Assembly: GCF_014596915.1 (NCBI RefSeq)
Contig: NZ_JACVWU010000011.1
Location: 186,001 to 250,000 of the forward strand
From: Streptomyces sp. TRM68416
GTDB taxonomy: Bacteria; Actinomycetota; Actinomycetes; Streptomycetales; Streptomycetaceae
Reading direction: 5' to 3'
DNA length: 64,000 bases
Shown here: positions 16,828-26,500 of the stretch, piece after piece
Layout of the letters: the number at the start of each line of letters is the position of its first letter
Position numbering within the stretch: the first letter of the stretch is position 1
Notes under the pieces: generated by a model
Database searches by the model: none
Seen by the model: the letters and a program-made list of their open reading frames with translations, nothing else
Told to the model about the DNA's origin: nothing
Position numbers and translations under genes: made by a program

Positions 16828-18492
16828 ATGTCAGGACCCCGCCCCGTACGAGCACCGCGCGGTACGGAACTGAGCGCCCTGGGATGGCAGCAGGAGGCCG
16901 CCCTGCGGATGCTGCAGAACAACCTCGATCCCGAGGTCGCCGAACACCCCGACAAGCTCGTCGTCTACGGCGGCACCGGCAAGGCGGCCCGCGACTGGCG
17001 CTCCTTCGACGCGATGGTGCGGACGCTGAAGGGGCTGAAGCAGGACGAGACGATGCTCGTCCAGTCGGGCCGCCCGGTCGGCGTCATGCAGACCCACGAA
17101 TGGGCCCCGCGCGTACTCATCGCCAACTCCAACCTCGTCGGCGACTGGGCCAACTGGGAGGAGTTCCGCCGCCTGGAGGCCCTCGGCCTGACCATGTACG
17201 GGCAGATGACCGCCGGCTCCTGGATCTACATCGGCACCCAGGGCATCCTCCAGGGCACCTACGAGACCTTCGCCGCCGTCGCCGCCAAGAAGTTCGGCGG
17301 CACGCTGGCCGGGACGATCACCCTCACCGCCGGCCTCGGCGGCATGGGCGGCGCCCAGCCCCTCGCCGTCACCATGAACGACGGCGTCGCGATCTGCGTC
17401 GACTGCGACCCGCGCGCCATCGACCGCCGCATCGAGCACCGGTACCTCGACGTCAGGGCCGACTCCCTCGACCACGCCCTCCAGCTGGCCGTAGAGGCGC
17501 GCGACGCCCGCCGCCCCCTCTCCATCGGCGTCCTCGGCAACGCCGCCGACCTCGTCCCGCAACTGCTCGCCATGGGCGCGCCCATCGACATCGTCACCGA
17601 CCAGACCTCGGCCCACGACCCGCTGGCCTACCTGCCCACGGGCATCGCCTTCGAGGACATGGCCGACGCCGCCGCGAAGGACCCGGCCGGGTTCACGGTG
17701 CGCGCGCGTGAGTCGATGGCGAAGCACGTCGAGGCCATGGTCGGCTTCATGGACGCCGGTGCCGAGGTCTTCGACTACGGCAACTCCATCCGCGGCGAGG
17801 CCCAACTCGCCGGATACGACCGGGCGTTCGCCTTCCCCGGCTTTGTCCCCGCCTATATCCGCCCGCTGTTCTGCGAGGGCAAGGGCCCCTTCCGGTGGGC
17901 CGCGCTGTCCGGCGAGGCCTCCGACATCGCCAAGACCGACAAGGCCATCCTGGAGCTGTTCCCCGAGAACGAGTCCCTCGCCCGCTGGATCAGGATGGCC
18001 GGGGAACGGGTCCACTTCCAGGGCCTGCCCGCGCGGATCTGCTGGCTCGGCTACGGCGAGCGCGACAAGGCCGGCGAGCGGTTCAACGACATGGTGGCGA
18101 GCGGCGAGCTGGCGGCTCCGCTGGCGATCGGGCGTGACCACCTGGACTGCGGTTCCGTCGCCTCCCCGTACCGCGAGACCGAGGCCATGCTCGACGGCTC
18201 CGACGCGATCGCCGACTGGCCGCTGCTGAACGCGATGGTGAACGTGGCGTCGGGCGCCTCCTGGGTCTCCCTGCACCACGGCGGCGGCGTCGGCATGGGA
18301 CGGTCCATCCACGCGGGCCAGGTGACGGTGGCCGACGGCACGAAGCTCGGCGGCGAGAAGATCCGCCGGGTGCTCACCAACGACCCCGGCATGGGCGTCA
18401 TCCGGCACGTGGACGCCGGGTACGACATCGCCGAGTCGGTCGCCGACGAGCGCGGCGTCCGGGTTCCGATGCGTGAGGGTGACCCGGCGTGA
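16828..18492 (+). CDS. hutU: urocanate hydratase
   Basis: 554-residue urocanase, the second step of histidine degradation (urocanate to imidazolonepropionate, NAD+ as catalytic electrophile). Length and sequence fit throughout: SWIYIGTQGI, the NAD-binding GLGGMGGAQP (about 169-178), and the conserved Cys region RICWLGYGERDK near residue 410. ATG after AGGAGG. It heads a four-gene run with the M20 amidohydrolase (GTGA overlap), hutF and hutI. No canonical hutH is in the window. Confidence 0.97.
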   Translation: MSGPRPVRAPRGTELSALGWQQEAALRMLQNNLDPEVAEHPDKLVVYGGTGKAARDWRSFDAMVRTLKGLKQDETMLVQSGRPVGVMQTHEWAPRVLIANSNLVGDWANWEEFRRLEALGLTMYGQMTAGSWIYIGTQGILQGTYETFAAVAAKKFGGTLAGTITLTAGLGGMGGAQPLAVTMNDGVAICVDCDPRAIDRRIEHRYLDVRADSLDHALQLAVEARDARRPLSIGVLGNAADLVPQLLAMGAPIDIVTDQTSAHDPLAYLPTGIAFEDMADAAAKDPAGFTVRARESMAKHVEAMVGFMDAGAEVFDYGNSIRGEAQLAGYDRAFAFPGFVPAYIRPLFCEGKGPFRWAALSGEASDIAKTDKAILELFPENESLARWIRMAGERVHFQGLPARICWLGYGERDKAGERFNDMVASGELAAPLAIGRDHLDCGSVASPYRETEAMLDGSDAIADWPLLNAMVNVASGASWVSLHHGGGVGMGRSIHAGQVTVADGTKLGGEKIRRVLTNDPGMGVIRHVDAGYDIAESVADERGVRVPMREGDPA

Positions 18493-19844
18493 CGGACGAC
18501 GGCAACTCTCCGGTGGGGGCCGAGGCATCGCGGCCGGGCGCGGGCCCGGCTGTGCCCACCCGTTCCGCCCTGCGGAACGACTGCCCACAGCCTGTACGGG
18601 CTGAGGGCCCGCAGCCTGGGCGGGGTGGTTCCTTTCATGAGATGTGGCGGGAGCTGCTTCCCATCGGCCGGCACGGTGAGTCCCGTGGGTACCGGCGCTA
18701 CGCCTGGACCGCCGCCGACGCCGAGTGCCGGGCCTGGTTCCGGGCGCAGGCCGAGGCGCGCGGGCTGGTGTACGAGGTGGACCGGAACGGCAACCAGTGG
18801 GCGTGGCTCGGGGACCCGGCCGCCGGGGACGCCGTCGTCACCGGGTCGCATCTGGACTCCGTGCCGGACGGAGGTGCCTTCGACGGGCCCCTCGGGGTCG
18901 TGTCCTCCTTCGCCGCGCTCGACGAACTGCGCGGCAGGGGCGCCCGGTTCACCAAGCCCCTCGCCATCGCCAACTTCGGCGACGAGGAGGGTGCCCGCTT
19001 CGGGCTCGCCTGTGTCGGCTCCCGGCTCACCGCCGGACAGCTCACCGTCGAGAACGCGCACCGGCTGACCGACGGGGACGGGATCAGCCTGCCCCGGGCC
19101 ATGGAGGCCGCCGGGTACGACCCCGACGCCATCGGGCCGGACCCGGAGCGGCTCGCCCGGATCGGCGCCTTCGTCGAACTCCACGTCGAGCAGGGCCGGG
19201 CGCTGGACCTGTCCGGCGACCGGGTCGGCGTGGCCAGCGCCATCTGGCCGCACGGACGGTGGCGGTTCGACTTCCGCGGCGAGGCCAACCACGCGGGGAC
19301 CACGCGGCTGGCCGACCGGCGCGACCCCATGCTGTCGTACGCCGAGACCGTGCTCGCCGCCCGCAGGGAGGCCGAACTCGCCGGTGCCGTCGCCACCTTC
19401 GGCAAGATCGCCGTCGAGCCGAACGGCGTCAACGCCATCCCGTCCCTCGTGCGCGGCTGGCTGGACTCCCGCGCCGCCGACCAGGCGAGCCTCGACGCCG
19501 TGGTCAGCGGGGTCGAGCGGGCCGCCCGCGAGTACGCCGCGGCCCACGGCGTCGACCTCGACGTCGTCCGGGAGTCCTTCACCCCGGTCGTCGAGTTCGA
19601 CCACGCCCTGCGCGACGAACTGGCCCGGATCCTGGGCCGGGACACCGACCTGAAGGTGCCCGTCCTGGGCACGGGTGCCGGACACGACGCCGGGATCCTC
19701 TCCGGGACGATCCCGACCGCCATGCTGTTCGTGCGCAACCCCACCGGCGTCTCGCACTCCCCGGCCGAGTTCGCGGCCGAGGACGACTGCACGGCCGGTG
19801 TGCTCGCACTCGCCGACGTACTGGAAGGACTGGCCTGCACGTGA
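18489..19844 (+). CDS. M20-family amidohydrolase (allantoate amidohydrolase/carbamoylase-like) in hut operon
   Basis: 451-residue binuclear metal hydrolase. Metal ligands: GSHLDSV (His121), FDGPLG (Asp132), GDEEGARFG (Glu167) and HVEQG (His232). C-terminal GHDAG and SHSP segments are present. The GTG overlaps the hutU stop and the gene's own stop overlaps hutF, so it is tightly embedded in the histidine pathway. Homology says allantoate or N-carbamoyl amidohydrolase. Context says it may remove the N-formyl group in the last step (formylglutamate to glutamate), since no hutG is present here. The first 45 residues are low-complexity and the start may be internal. Confidence 0.85.
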   Translation: MTDDGNSPVGAEASRPGAGPAVPTRSALRNDCPQPVRAEGPQPGRGGSFHEMWRELLPIGRHGESRGYRRYAWTAADAECRAWFRAQAEARGLVYEVDRNGNQWAWLGDPAAGDAVVTGSHLDSVPDGGAFDGPLGVVSSFAALDELRGRGARFTKPLAIANFGDEEGARFGLACVGSRLTAGQLTVENAHRLTDGDGISLPRAMEAAGYDPDAIGPDPERLARIGAFVELHVEQGRALDLSGDRVGVASAIWPHGRWRFDFRGEANHAGTTRLADRRDPMLSYAETVLAARREAELAGAVATFGKIAVEPNGVNAIPSLVRGWLDSRAADQASLDAVVSGVERAAREYAAAHGVDLDVVRESFTPVVEFDHALRDELARILGRDTDLKVPVLGTGAGHDAGILSGTIPTAMLFVRNPTGVSHSPAEFAAEDDCTAGVLALADVLEGLACT

Positions 19845-21175
19845 CACAGACGTACTGGCTGGAGCACGCCTGGCTCGCCACCCACGTCGAGCCGGGCGTG
19901 GCACTCGACGTGGCCGACGGCCGCATCACCGCCGTCCGCACCGGCGTGACCACCCCGCCCCCCGGCGCCGAGATCCTCCGCGGCCTGACCCTCCCGGGCC
20001 TGGCCAACGCCCACTCGCACGCCTTCCACCGGGCCCTGCGCGGCACGGTCCAGGTCGGCTCCGGCACCTTCTGGACCTGGCGCGAGGTCATGTACGCCAC
20101 GGCCGACCGGCTCACCCCGGACAGCTACCACGCCCTCGCCCGCGCCGCGTACGCCGAGATGGCCCTGGCCGGCATCACCGCCGTCGGCGAGTTCCACTAC
20201 GTCCACCACGCCCCCGGCGGCACCCCGTACGCCGACCCGAACGCGATGGGCGAGGCGCTGGTCGCGGCGGCCGCCGACGCCGGCATCCGCATCACCCTGC
20301 TCGACACCTGCTACCTGTCCGCCGGCTTCGGGCAGCCGCCCAACACCCACCAGCTCCGCTTCTCCGACGGCAGCGCGGAGGCCTGGGCCGAACGCTGTTC
20401 AGTTCTCAAGGAACGGGATCACGCACGGATCGGGGCGGCGATCCACTCCGTACGGGCCGTGCCCGCCGGCCAGTTGGCGACCGTGGCACGGTGGGCCGAG
20501 GAGCGGCGGGCCCCGCTGCATGTGCACCTGTCCGAGCAGACCGCCGAGAACGAGGCATGCCAGCAGGCCCACGGGCGCACCCCGACGCAGCTCCTCGCCG
20601 AGCACGGCGTGCTCGGGCCGCGCACCACCGGCGTCCACAACACGCACCTCACGGACGAGGACATCGCCCTCATCGGCGGCAGCGGCACCGGCACCTGCAT
20701 GTGCCCGACGACCGAACGGGACCTCGCGGACGGCATCGGACCCGCGGCCGCGCTGCAACGGGCGGGCTCCCCGCTCTCCCTCGGCTCCGACAGCCATGCC
20801 GTCGTCGACCTGCTCGAAGAGGCCCGCGCGATGGAGCTGAACGAACGCCTGCGCACCCGCACCCGCGGACACTGGACGGCCGCCGCGCTGCTGCGCGCCG
20901 CCTCCGCCGACGGTCACGCGGCCCTCGGCTGGGACGGGGCGGGCACCATCGAGGCGGGCGCGCTCGCCGACCTCACGACGGTCGCGCTGGACTCGGTCAG
21001 GACAGCGGGGCCGCTGCCCGGGCTCGGCGCCGAGACCGCCGTATTCGCCGCGACGGCAGCGGACGTACGGCACACGATCGTGGCAGGACGGCATGTCGTA
21101 CGCGACGGGGCGCACACGCTCGTGCCCGATGTGCCGCAAGCCCTCGCGCGGGCAGTCGAAGCCCTCCGCGCCTGA
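19841..21175 (+). CDS. hutF: formimidoylglutamate deiminase
   Basis: 444-residue amidohydrolase-superfamily deiminase converting N-formimino-L-glutamate to N-formylglutamate plus ammonia. The N-terminal metal motif HSH is at about 58-60 (ANAHSHAFHRA). Downstream are HVHLSEQ and GSDSHAVVDL, supplying the remaining His and Asp ligands. The family's HLSEQxxE arrangement fits HutF. GTG start overlapping the preceding TGA. Confidence 0.93.
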   Translation: MTQTYWLEHAWLATHVEPGVALDVADGRITAVRTGVTTPPPGAEILRGLTLPGLANAHSHAFHRALRGTVQVGSGTFWTWREVMYATADRLTPDSYHALARAAYAEMALAGITAVGEFHYVHHAPGGTPYADPNAMGEALVAAAADAGIRITLLDTCYLSAGFGQPPNTHQLRFSDGSAEAWAERCSVLKERDHARIGAAIHSVRAVPAGQLATVARWAEERRAPLHVHLSEQTAENEACQQAHGRTPTQLLAEHGVLGPRTTGVHNTHLTDEDIALIGGSGTGTCMCPTTERDLADGIGPAAALQRAGSPLSLGSDSHAVVDLLEEARAMELNERLRTRTRGHWTAAALLRAASADGHAALGWDGAGTIEAGALADLTTVALDSVRTAGPLPGLGAETAVFAATAADVRHTIVAGRHVVRDGAHTLVPDVPQALARAVEALRA

Positions 21176-21195
21176 CGACCACCCACGAGGACGCC

Positions 21196-22368
21196 ATGAG
21201 CAGCACGGTCATCACCAACATCGCCACACTGGTCACCAACGACCCCTCCCTCGGTGACAACTCCCCCCTCGGTCTGATCCAGGACGCGGCCGTCGTCATC
21301 GACGGCGACCGCATCGCGTGGACCGGTGAATCAAGCAAAGCACCCGCCACTGACAATCGCGTCGACGCGGGCGGCCGGGCGGTCCTGCCCGGCTTCGTCG
21401 ACTCCCACTCCCACCTGGTCTTCGCGGGCGACCGGACGCAGGAGTTCAACGCGCGCATGTCAGGCCGGAGTTACACGGCCGGCGGCATCCGCACGACGGT
21501 GGCCGCCACCCGGGCCGCGAGCGACGGGGAACTGGAGGCCAACCTCACCCGTTATCTCGCCGAGGCCCTGCGCCAGGGCACGACCACGTTCGAGACCAAG
21601 TCGGGCTACGGCCTGACCGTCGCCGACGAGGCGCGCGCCCTGCGGATCGCCGCCGCCCACACCGACGAGGTCACCTACCTCGGCGCGCACATCGTCTCCC
21701 CCGACTTCGCCGACGACCCGGCCGGCTATGTCGCCCTGGTCACCGGCGAGATGCTCGACGCCTGCGCGCCGCACGCCCGCTGGATCGACGTCTTCTGCGA
21801 GAAGGGCGCCTTCGACGGCGACCAGGCGCGCGCGATCCTCGGCGCGGGCAAGGCCAAGGGACTGCACCCGCGCATCCACGCCAACCAGCTGTCCTACGGC
21901 CCCGGCGTGCAACTGGCCGTCGAGCTGGACGCGGCCAGCGCCGACCACTGCACGCATCTGACCGACGCGGACGTGGACGCGCTGGCGAGCGGGGACACCG
22001 TCGCCACGCTGCTGCCCGGCGCCGAGTTCTCCACCCGAGCCGAGTGGCCGGACGCACGGCGTCTCCTCGACGCGGGGGTCACCGTGGCGCTGTCCACGGA
22101 CTGCAACCCGGGTTCGTCGTTCACGTCGTCCGTGCCGTTCTGCATCGCGCTCGCGGTACGGGACATGGGGATGACGCCGGACGAGGCGGTCTGGTCGGCC
22201 ACGGCGGGCGGGGCGCGGGCGCTGCGCCGCACGGACGTCGGCCGCGTGGCCCCCGGCGCGCGCGCCGACCTGGTCCTCCTGGACGCCCCCAGCCATGTCC
22301 ACCTGGCCTACCGGCCGGGTGTGCCGCTGGTCAGCGGGGTGTGGAGGCGCGGGGCGCGGGTGCTGTGA
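21196..22368 (+). CDS. hutI: imidazolonepropionase
   Basis: 390-residue metal hydrolase opening imidazolonepropionate to formiminoglutamate. VDSHSHLVFAGDR gives metal ligands His71 and His73. TTTFETKSGYGL, RIHANQLS and STDCNPGSS follow in family order. ATG after ACGAGGACGCC, 20 bp from hutF. It completes the HutU-HutI-HutF route; transcription order is hutU, M20, hutF, hutI. Confidence 0.96.
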   Translation: MSSTVITNIATLVTNDPSLGDNSPLGLIQDAAVVIDGDRIAWTGESSKAPATDNRVDAGGRAVLPGFVDSHSHLVFAGDRTQEFNARMSGRSYTAGGIRTTVAATRAASDGELEANLTRYLAEALRQGTTTFETKSGYGLTVADEARALRIAAAHTDEVTYLGAHIVSPDFADDPAGYVALVTGEMLDACAPHARWIDVFCEKGAFDGDQARAILGAGKAKGLHPRIHANQLSYGPGVQLAVELDAASADHCTHLTDADVDALASGDTVATLLPGAEFSTRAEWPDARRLLDAGVTVALSTDCNPGSSFTSSVPFCIALAVRDMGMTPDEAVWSATAGGARALRRTDVGRVAPGARADLVLLDAPSHVHLAYRPGVPLVSGVWRRGARVL

Positions 22369-22437
22369 GCGACGGCGGGCCCGGTGCGGACCGGGGCGAC
22401 GCGGCACCGCCGGCCGTGCGGCGGCGTGCGCGATCGT

Positions 22438-23946
22438 TCACGTCGCCCCGGCCCGCCACCGCTGCGCTGTGGCGCCGTTCGCCGGCTGGAGGCCCACGGA
22501 GCCGGTGCCGGAGGACGTCACCGCGTGGCCGGGGGCGACGGCCGGGCGGATCAGGCCCGCGGCGTCGACGGTGAAGCGGAGGTTCTGGCCGTTGCGGCCG
22601 TCGACGGAGGAGCAGGGCCAGATCCCGACGCCCCGGTCCGTCGCACCGCGGCTGTCGAGGCAGTAGTCGGGGTCGGCCGCGGACTGGAGGACGGCGCGGG
22701 ACGCGTCGACACGCCAGCGCTGGGTGGGGGAGCCGGTGCAGGGGGCGGTGACGACGTCGATGCCCTTGTCGAAGCCGCCGACGACGTCCAGGCAGCGGCC
22801 CGAGGCGACGTTCACGACCTGGGCGTAGCGGGAGCCGGGCGGGTAGTGCTGCGTCGGAGTCGGGGTCGGGGTCGGCGTGGGAGTCGGCGTGGGGGAGGGG
22901 CGCGGCGGCTTCTTCGGCTCGGGGCTCCTCGTCGGAGAGGGCGACCCGGTGGACGGTGTGGCCGAGACGGTCGCCGTCACCGTGACCGGAGGGGGCGTCG
23001 GGAGGTCCGTCGGGCTGTTCGCCGCGCTCACCGGGTCCTGACCGTCCGGGGCGGAGCCGCCCTGGGGGAGCAGGAACAGCAGCAGGGGCGCCAGTGCCAC
23101 CCCGAGCGCCGCCGAGGCCAGTCCCACCCGGCGGGACAGCGGCCACGTACCGGTGCCGGGCAGCAGGCGCTCGGCCGGGCCCGCCGACTCCTCCGTGACG
23201 TACGCCGTCCCGCCCCACGGCAGCAGGCCCGCGCCCAGCGTCCCGCGCGGGTCGTCGCGCAGGGCCGACAGTTCCTCGTGCGCCGCCGTGCAGGTCGCGC
23301 AGCGGGCCATGTGGGCGTACAGGTCGGTGCTGCCGCGAGGGCTGTCCGGCCGTACGGACTCCTCGATGAGACGGTCGAAGTCGCGGCAGTCGGGGTCCGC
23401 GGAGGCGGTGAGGCGGGCGCGCAGGCAGGCGCGGCCCAGGTGGTGGAGCGCCCCGGCCGTCCCGTAGGTCACGTCCTCCCGGGTGACGCCGAGGAAACGG
23501 GCGGTCGTCGCGTCGGGCTCGCGCTCGACGACCGCGTACCAGATCAGGCCCTGGGTGCGGGCGGGCAGGGACTGGAAGGGCGGGAGGACGGGCGGCACGG
23601 GGCCGTCGGGGCCTGCCGTGTTCAGGACCAGCAGCAGGCTCGGGTCGAGGCCCGCCGCGCGTTCGTCCGCCGCCCACTGCGCGGCCAACCGCCCGGTCAG
23701 CAGCAGGAGTCGGTGCCGCCAGGGCACGCCGGGATCGATGCCGCGGGCCGTCTCGCGGGCCGCGAGGGTGAACGACTGCGCCGCCAACTGCCGGGCCACG
23801 GAGTCGCCCGTGGTGCACAGCCGGGCGTACGCGAGCACCGCCCGCAGATGGCGGGCGCGCAGTTCCTGGAGCGCCGCGTACGCGGTGGCGGAGTCGGCGC
23901 GCAGCAGTTCGGTGAGCCGCGCGTCACTGTCGTCGCCCAGCGTCAT
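22438..23946 (-). CDS. ECF-sigma-like / zinc-finger / membrane / ricin-B lectin fusion protein
   Basis: 502-residue mosaic. Residues about 5-175 resemble ECF sigma regions 2 and 4 (SLPARTQGLIWYAVVE...LGVTREDV). Residues 212-219 are an anti-sigma zinc finger HxxxCxxC (HMARCATC). A single membrane span lies at about 274-294, then a Thr/Pro linker (about 320-368, ending in repeated TP), and a C-terminal ricin-B lectin domain (about 374-502) with QRW-type repeats and CLD/C pairs. Predicted topology: sigma-like part inside, lectin outside. The region-2 DNA-binding signature is weak, so it may be a one-piece sensor rather than an active sigma factor. It converges on hutI. Confidence 0.82.
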   Translation of the reverse strand: MTLGDDSDARLTELLRADSATAYAALQELRARHLRAVLAYARLCTTGDSVARQLAAQSFTLAARETARGIDPGVPWRHRLLLLTGRLAAQWAADERAAGLDPSLLLVLNTAGPDGPVPPVLPPFQSLPARTQGLIWYAVVEREPDATTARFLGVTREDVTYGTAGALHHLGRACLRARLTASADPDCRDFDRLIEESVRPDSPRGSTDLYAHMARCATCTAAHEELSALRDDPRGTLGAGLLPWGGTAYVTEESAGPAERLLPGTGTWPLSRRVGLASAALGVALAPLLLFLLPQGGSAPDGQDPVSAANSPTDLPTPPPVTVTATVSATPSTGSPSPTRSPEPKKPPRPSPTPTPTPTPTPTPTQHYPPGSRYAQVVNVASGRCLDVVGGFDKGIDVVTAPCTGSPTQRWRVDASRAVLQSAADPDYCLDSRGATDRGVGIWPCSSVDGRNGQNLRFTVDAAGLIRPAVAPGHAVTSSGTGSVGLQPANGATAQRWRAGAT

Positions 23947-24076
23947 GGGCCTGCCTCCTTGAAGCCGTCAAACCCGCCGGAGTTCGTGCGTACCGGCGGG
24001 CATGACGGCTCATAGTGGAGGAAGGGAACCCGGGGGGAAAGGGTTTCCGTGGGTAACCCGTGAACCGGCCGGGGAG

Positions 24077-24970
24077 TCACTCCTCGACGGTCAGCCCCTT
24101 CCGGAGCCGCACCAGCGTCCGTGACAGCAGTCGCGACACATGCATCTGGGAGATGCCGAGTTCCTCGCCGATCTCCGACTGGGTCATGCCCGCGACGAAG
24201 CGCAGGGAGAGGATCTGCCGGTCCCGCGGCGGGAGTTCGGCGATCAGCGGCTTCAACGACTCGACGTACTCGATGCCTTCGAGTCCGTGGTCCTCGTAGC
24301 CGATCCGGTCGGCGAGCGCGCCCTCGGCGTCGTCCTCCTCGGGCTGGGCGTCCAGCGACGAGGCGGTGTACGCGTTCGATGCGGCCATGCCCTCGACGAC
24401 CTCGTCGTTGGTCAGTCCGAGGCGCTCGGCCAGTTCGGCGACCGTCGGGGCGCGGTCGAGCTTCTGGGCCAGTTCGTCACCGGCCTTGGCCAGGTCGAGC
24501 CGGAGTTCCTGGAGTCGGCGCGGTACGCGCACGGACCACGAGGTGTCCCGGAAGAACCGCTTGATCTCGCCCACGATGGTGGGCATCGCGAAGGTGGGGA
24601 ACTCGACGCCGCGGCTGAGTTCGAAGCGGTCGATCGCCTTGATCAGGCCGATGGTGCCGACCTGGATGATGTCCTCCATGGGCTCGCTGCGGGAGCGGAA
24701 GCGGGAGGCGGCGAACTTGACCAGGGCGAGGTTGAGTTCGACGAGCGTGTTGCGGACGTAGGAGTACTCGTGGGTCCCTTCCTCCAGCGACTCCAGCCGC
24801 TCGAAGAGGGTCTTGGACAGGGCCCGTGCGTCCACCGGGCCCACCTCGTCGTAGGGCGGAATCTCCGGTAGTCCGGCGAGTACGTCGTCCTGCTCGATGG
24901 GATCCAGCTGTTCCTGCGGGGAGGTCGACGTCGCCTCGTGGGTATGCGGTGCGTCGATCCGGGGTGACAT
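24077..24970 (-). CDS. sigI: SigB/SigF-family stress sigma factor (SigI-like)
   Basis: 297-residue alternative sigma factor. Region 2 is at about 80-150 (EPMEDIIQVGTIGLIKAIDRFE; EFPTFAMPTIVGEIKRFFRD), region 3 at about 160-210 and region 4 at about 235-290 (LPPRDRQILSLRF...TQSEIGEELGISQMHVSRLL). Start chosen at 24970 because GGAGG lies 5 nt upstream; the ATGs at 24982 and 24994 lack such a site. The divergent anti-sigma antagonist and anti-sigma kinase genes match the arrangement known for sigI-arsI-prsI in S. coelicolor, linked there to osmotic stress. The symbol rests on that arrangement. Confidence 0.9.
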   Translation of the reverse strand: MSPRIDAPHTHEATSTSPQEQLDPIEQDDVLAGLPEIPPYDEVGPVDARALSKTLFERLESLEEGTHEYSYVRNTLVELNLALVKFAASRFRSRSEPMEDIIQVGTIGLIKAIDRFELSRGVEFPTFAMPTIVGEIKRFFRDTSWSVRVPRRLQELRLDLAKAGDELAQKLDRAPTVAELAERLGLTNDEVVEGMAASNAYTASSLDAQPEEDDAEGALADRIGYEDHGLEGIEYVESLKPLIAELPPRDRQILSLRFVAGMTQSEIGEELGISQMHVSRLLSRTLVRLRKGLTVEE

Positions 24971-25221
24971 GATGTCCTCCATCGTTCTCGGCATATGGCT
25001 GCCGAAGCCAGTGAGTGCACTGCGGTGTGCGGCGCCTCCAAAGCCGGCCGTGTCGGTTACGTGTCCCTACTAGCCCTACCCGCTTTCCCGAGATCACCGC
25101 AAGTGCGTTTTGGGGCGAAATGTCCGATTGTGCGTGGATGTTCGGGTGTCGCGGGGCGTAGGGAAGGCGTAGTGTTCGAGGGCGTCAGTCAGCAGCCACG
25201 ACGTCGGGAGTGAGACACGGC

Positions 25222-25599
25222 ATGGACCGCGGGACGGTCGGCAGCGCACAGTCTGGCCGACTTCTGGTGGAGGTGCGGGAAGAGGGCTCCAGCGCCGTCG
25301 TGACCCCGGCGGGTGAGTTGGATCACCACACCGCCGATTTGTTGCGAGAGCCACTTGAGGAATGCCTTGACAAAGGGTTCAGTCGGCTGGTCGTCGACTG
25401 TTCGAGGCTGGAGTTCTGCGACTCCACGGGACTCAACGTTCTGCTCGGTGCCCGCCTGAAGGCGGAGGCCGCCGGGGGCGGGGTGCATCTCGCCGGAATG
25501 CAGCCCGTGGTCGCGCGCGTGTTCGAGATCACCGGGGCGGATGCGGTCTTCACCGTTCATGACAATCTCGCCGCAGCCCTGGCCGACGAGGCCGGCTGA
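25222..25599 (+). CDS. arsI: STAS-domain anti-sigma factor antagonist
   Basis: 125-residue SpoIIAA-like protein. The phosphorylatable Ser is at about 68 in FCDSTGLNVLL, and the domain otherwise matches STAS (TPAGELDHHTADLL near the start). When unphosphorylated it would bind the anti-sigma kinase and free the sigma factor. ATG 25222 follows CGGGAGTGAGACACGGC; a GTG at 25210 is an alternative without a usable ribosome site. Divergent from the sigma gene by about 250 bp. Confidence 0.87.
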   Translation: MDRGTVGSAQSGRLLVEVREEGSSAVVTPAGELDHHTADLLREPLEECLDKGFSRLVVDCSRLEFCDSTGLNVLLGARLKAEAAGGGVHLAGMQPVVARVFEITGADAVFTVHDNLAAALADEAG

Positions 25600-25918
25600 G
25601 CGGCCCGGTGGTCGTGGACCGACCCCCTGCCGTCCCACGGGGACCTGTGCGTTCCGGGTGTCACGTGATTCGTGCCGAATACGGGGGTGTTCCCTCGGTT
25701 CGCTCGGGCAGGAGACATCCTGAACACGTCGGCCGTCGCGGCCGCGGGGACCGCGTGGACCGGCGGATCGCGTACCGGCCGCGCCGACACCGTGCGGTGG
25801 GCCGACCGAGCTGGACCGGAGGGACGAACGGCCCATGGCCGAACGGGCCGACCGGATGCATGACTGACCGAGTGATTTCTGAATCGTTGAACTGGTGAAT
25901 CGGTGAGGTGAAGCGCTG
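25600..25918. other. 319-bp gap between anti-sigma antagonist and kinase genes
   Basis: No gene could be supported here. The last 60 bp contain near-repeats of GAATCGTTGA and GAATCGGTGA (about 25881-25905) just before the ribosome site of the kinase gene. The gap suggests the kinase gene has its own promoter. Confidence 0.45.
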
Positions 25919-26500
25919 ATGAGCACCACCCGGCCCTACTCGCCGGGCGACCGCGGCCCGGAGCCCAGCGGCGCTTCCGGGGCGTCCGGGGGGGACGTGC
26001 CGTCGATGGACGCATCCGGGCGGGATGCATCGTCGGCGGCCGTGGTCTCCGACGGGGGCGTGGCCGCGCCGTCCGAGCCGACGGCGGGCGGCCGACAGGT
26101 CCGCCGGCTGAGTTTCGACGGCAAGAGCGGTGTCGTGCCGCTCGCCCGTGACTTCACCCGGCAGGCGCTGTACGCGTGGGGCTGGCTGCCCGCCGCCACC
26201 GCCGACCAGCGGGCCGCCGCCGAGGACGTCCTCCTCGTCGTCTCCGAGCTGGTCACCAACGCCTGTCTGCACGCCGAAGGGCCGGACGAGCTCTGGATCG
26301 CCTGCGACAGCAAGGTGATCCGCCTGGAGGTCTCCGACCGCGGCACCGGCCAGCCGGCGCCCCGCACCCCCCACCGCGCGGGCCGCCCCGGCGGCCACGG
26401 CATGTTCATCGTCCAGCGGCTCTGCCTGGACTGGGGCGTGGTACGGACCCCGGGCATGGCCGGCAAGACGGTGTGGGCGGAGCTGGGCGTCCCGGCCTGA
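25919..26500 (+). CDS. prsI: anti-sigma factor (HATPase / serine kinase)
   Basis: 193-residue GHKL-type kinase. The first 60 residues are low-complexity; the ATPase domain follows, with N-box SELVTNACLHAEG, G1 box DRGTGQPAP and G2 box GGHGMFIVQRL. It would bind and inhibit the neighbouring sigma factor and phosphorylate the STAS partner. ATG after GGTGAGGTGAAG. Confidence 0.87.
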   Translation: MSTTRPYSPGDRGPEPSGASGASGGDVPSMDASGRDASSAAVVSDGGVAAPSEPTAGGRQVRRLSFDGKSGVVPLARDFTRQALYAWGWLPAATADQRAAAEDVLLVVSELVTNACLHAEGPDELWIACDSKVIRLEVSDRGTGQPAPRTPHRAGRPGGHGMFIVQRLCLDWGVVRTPGMAGKTVWAELGVPA

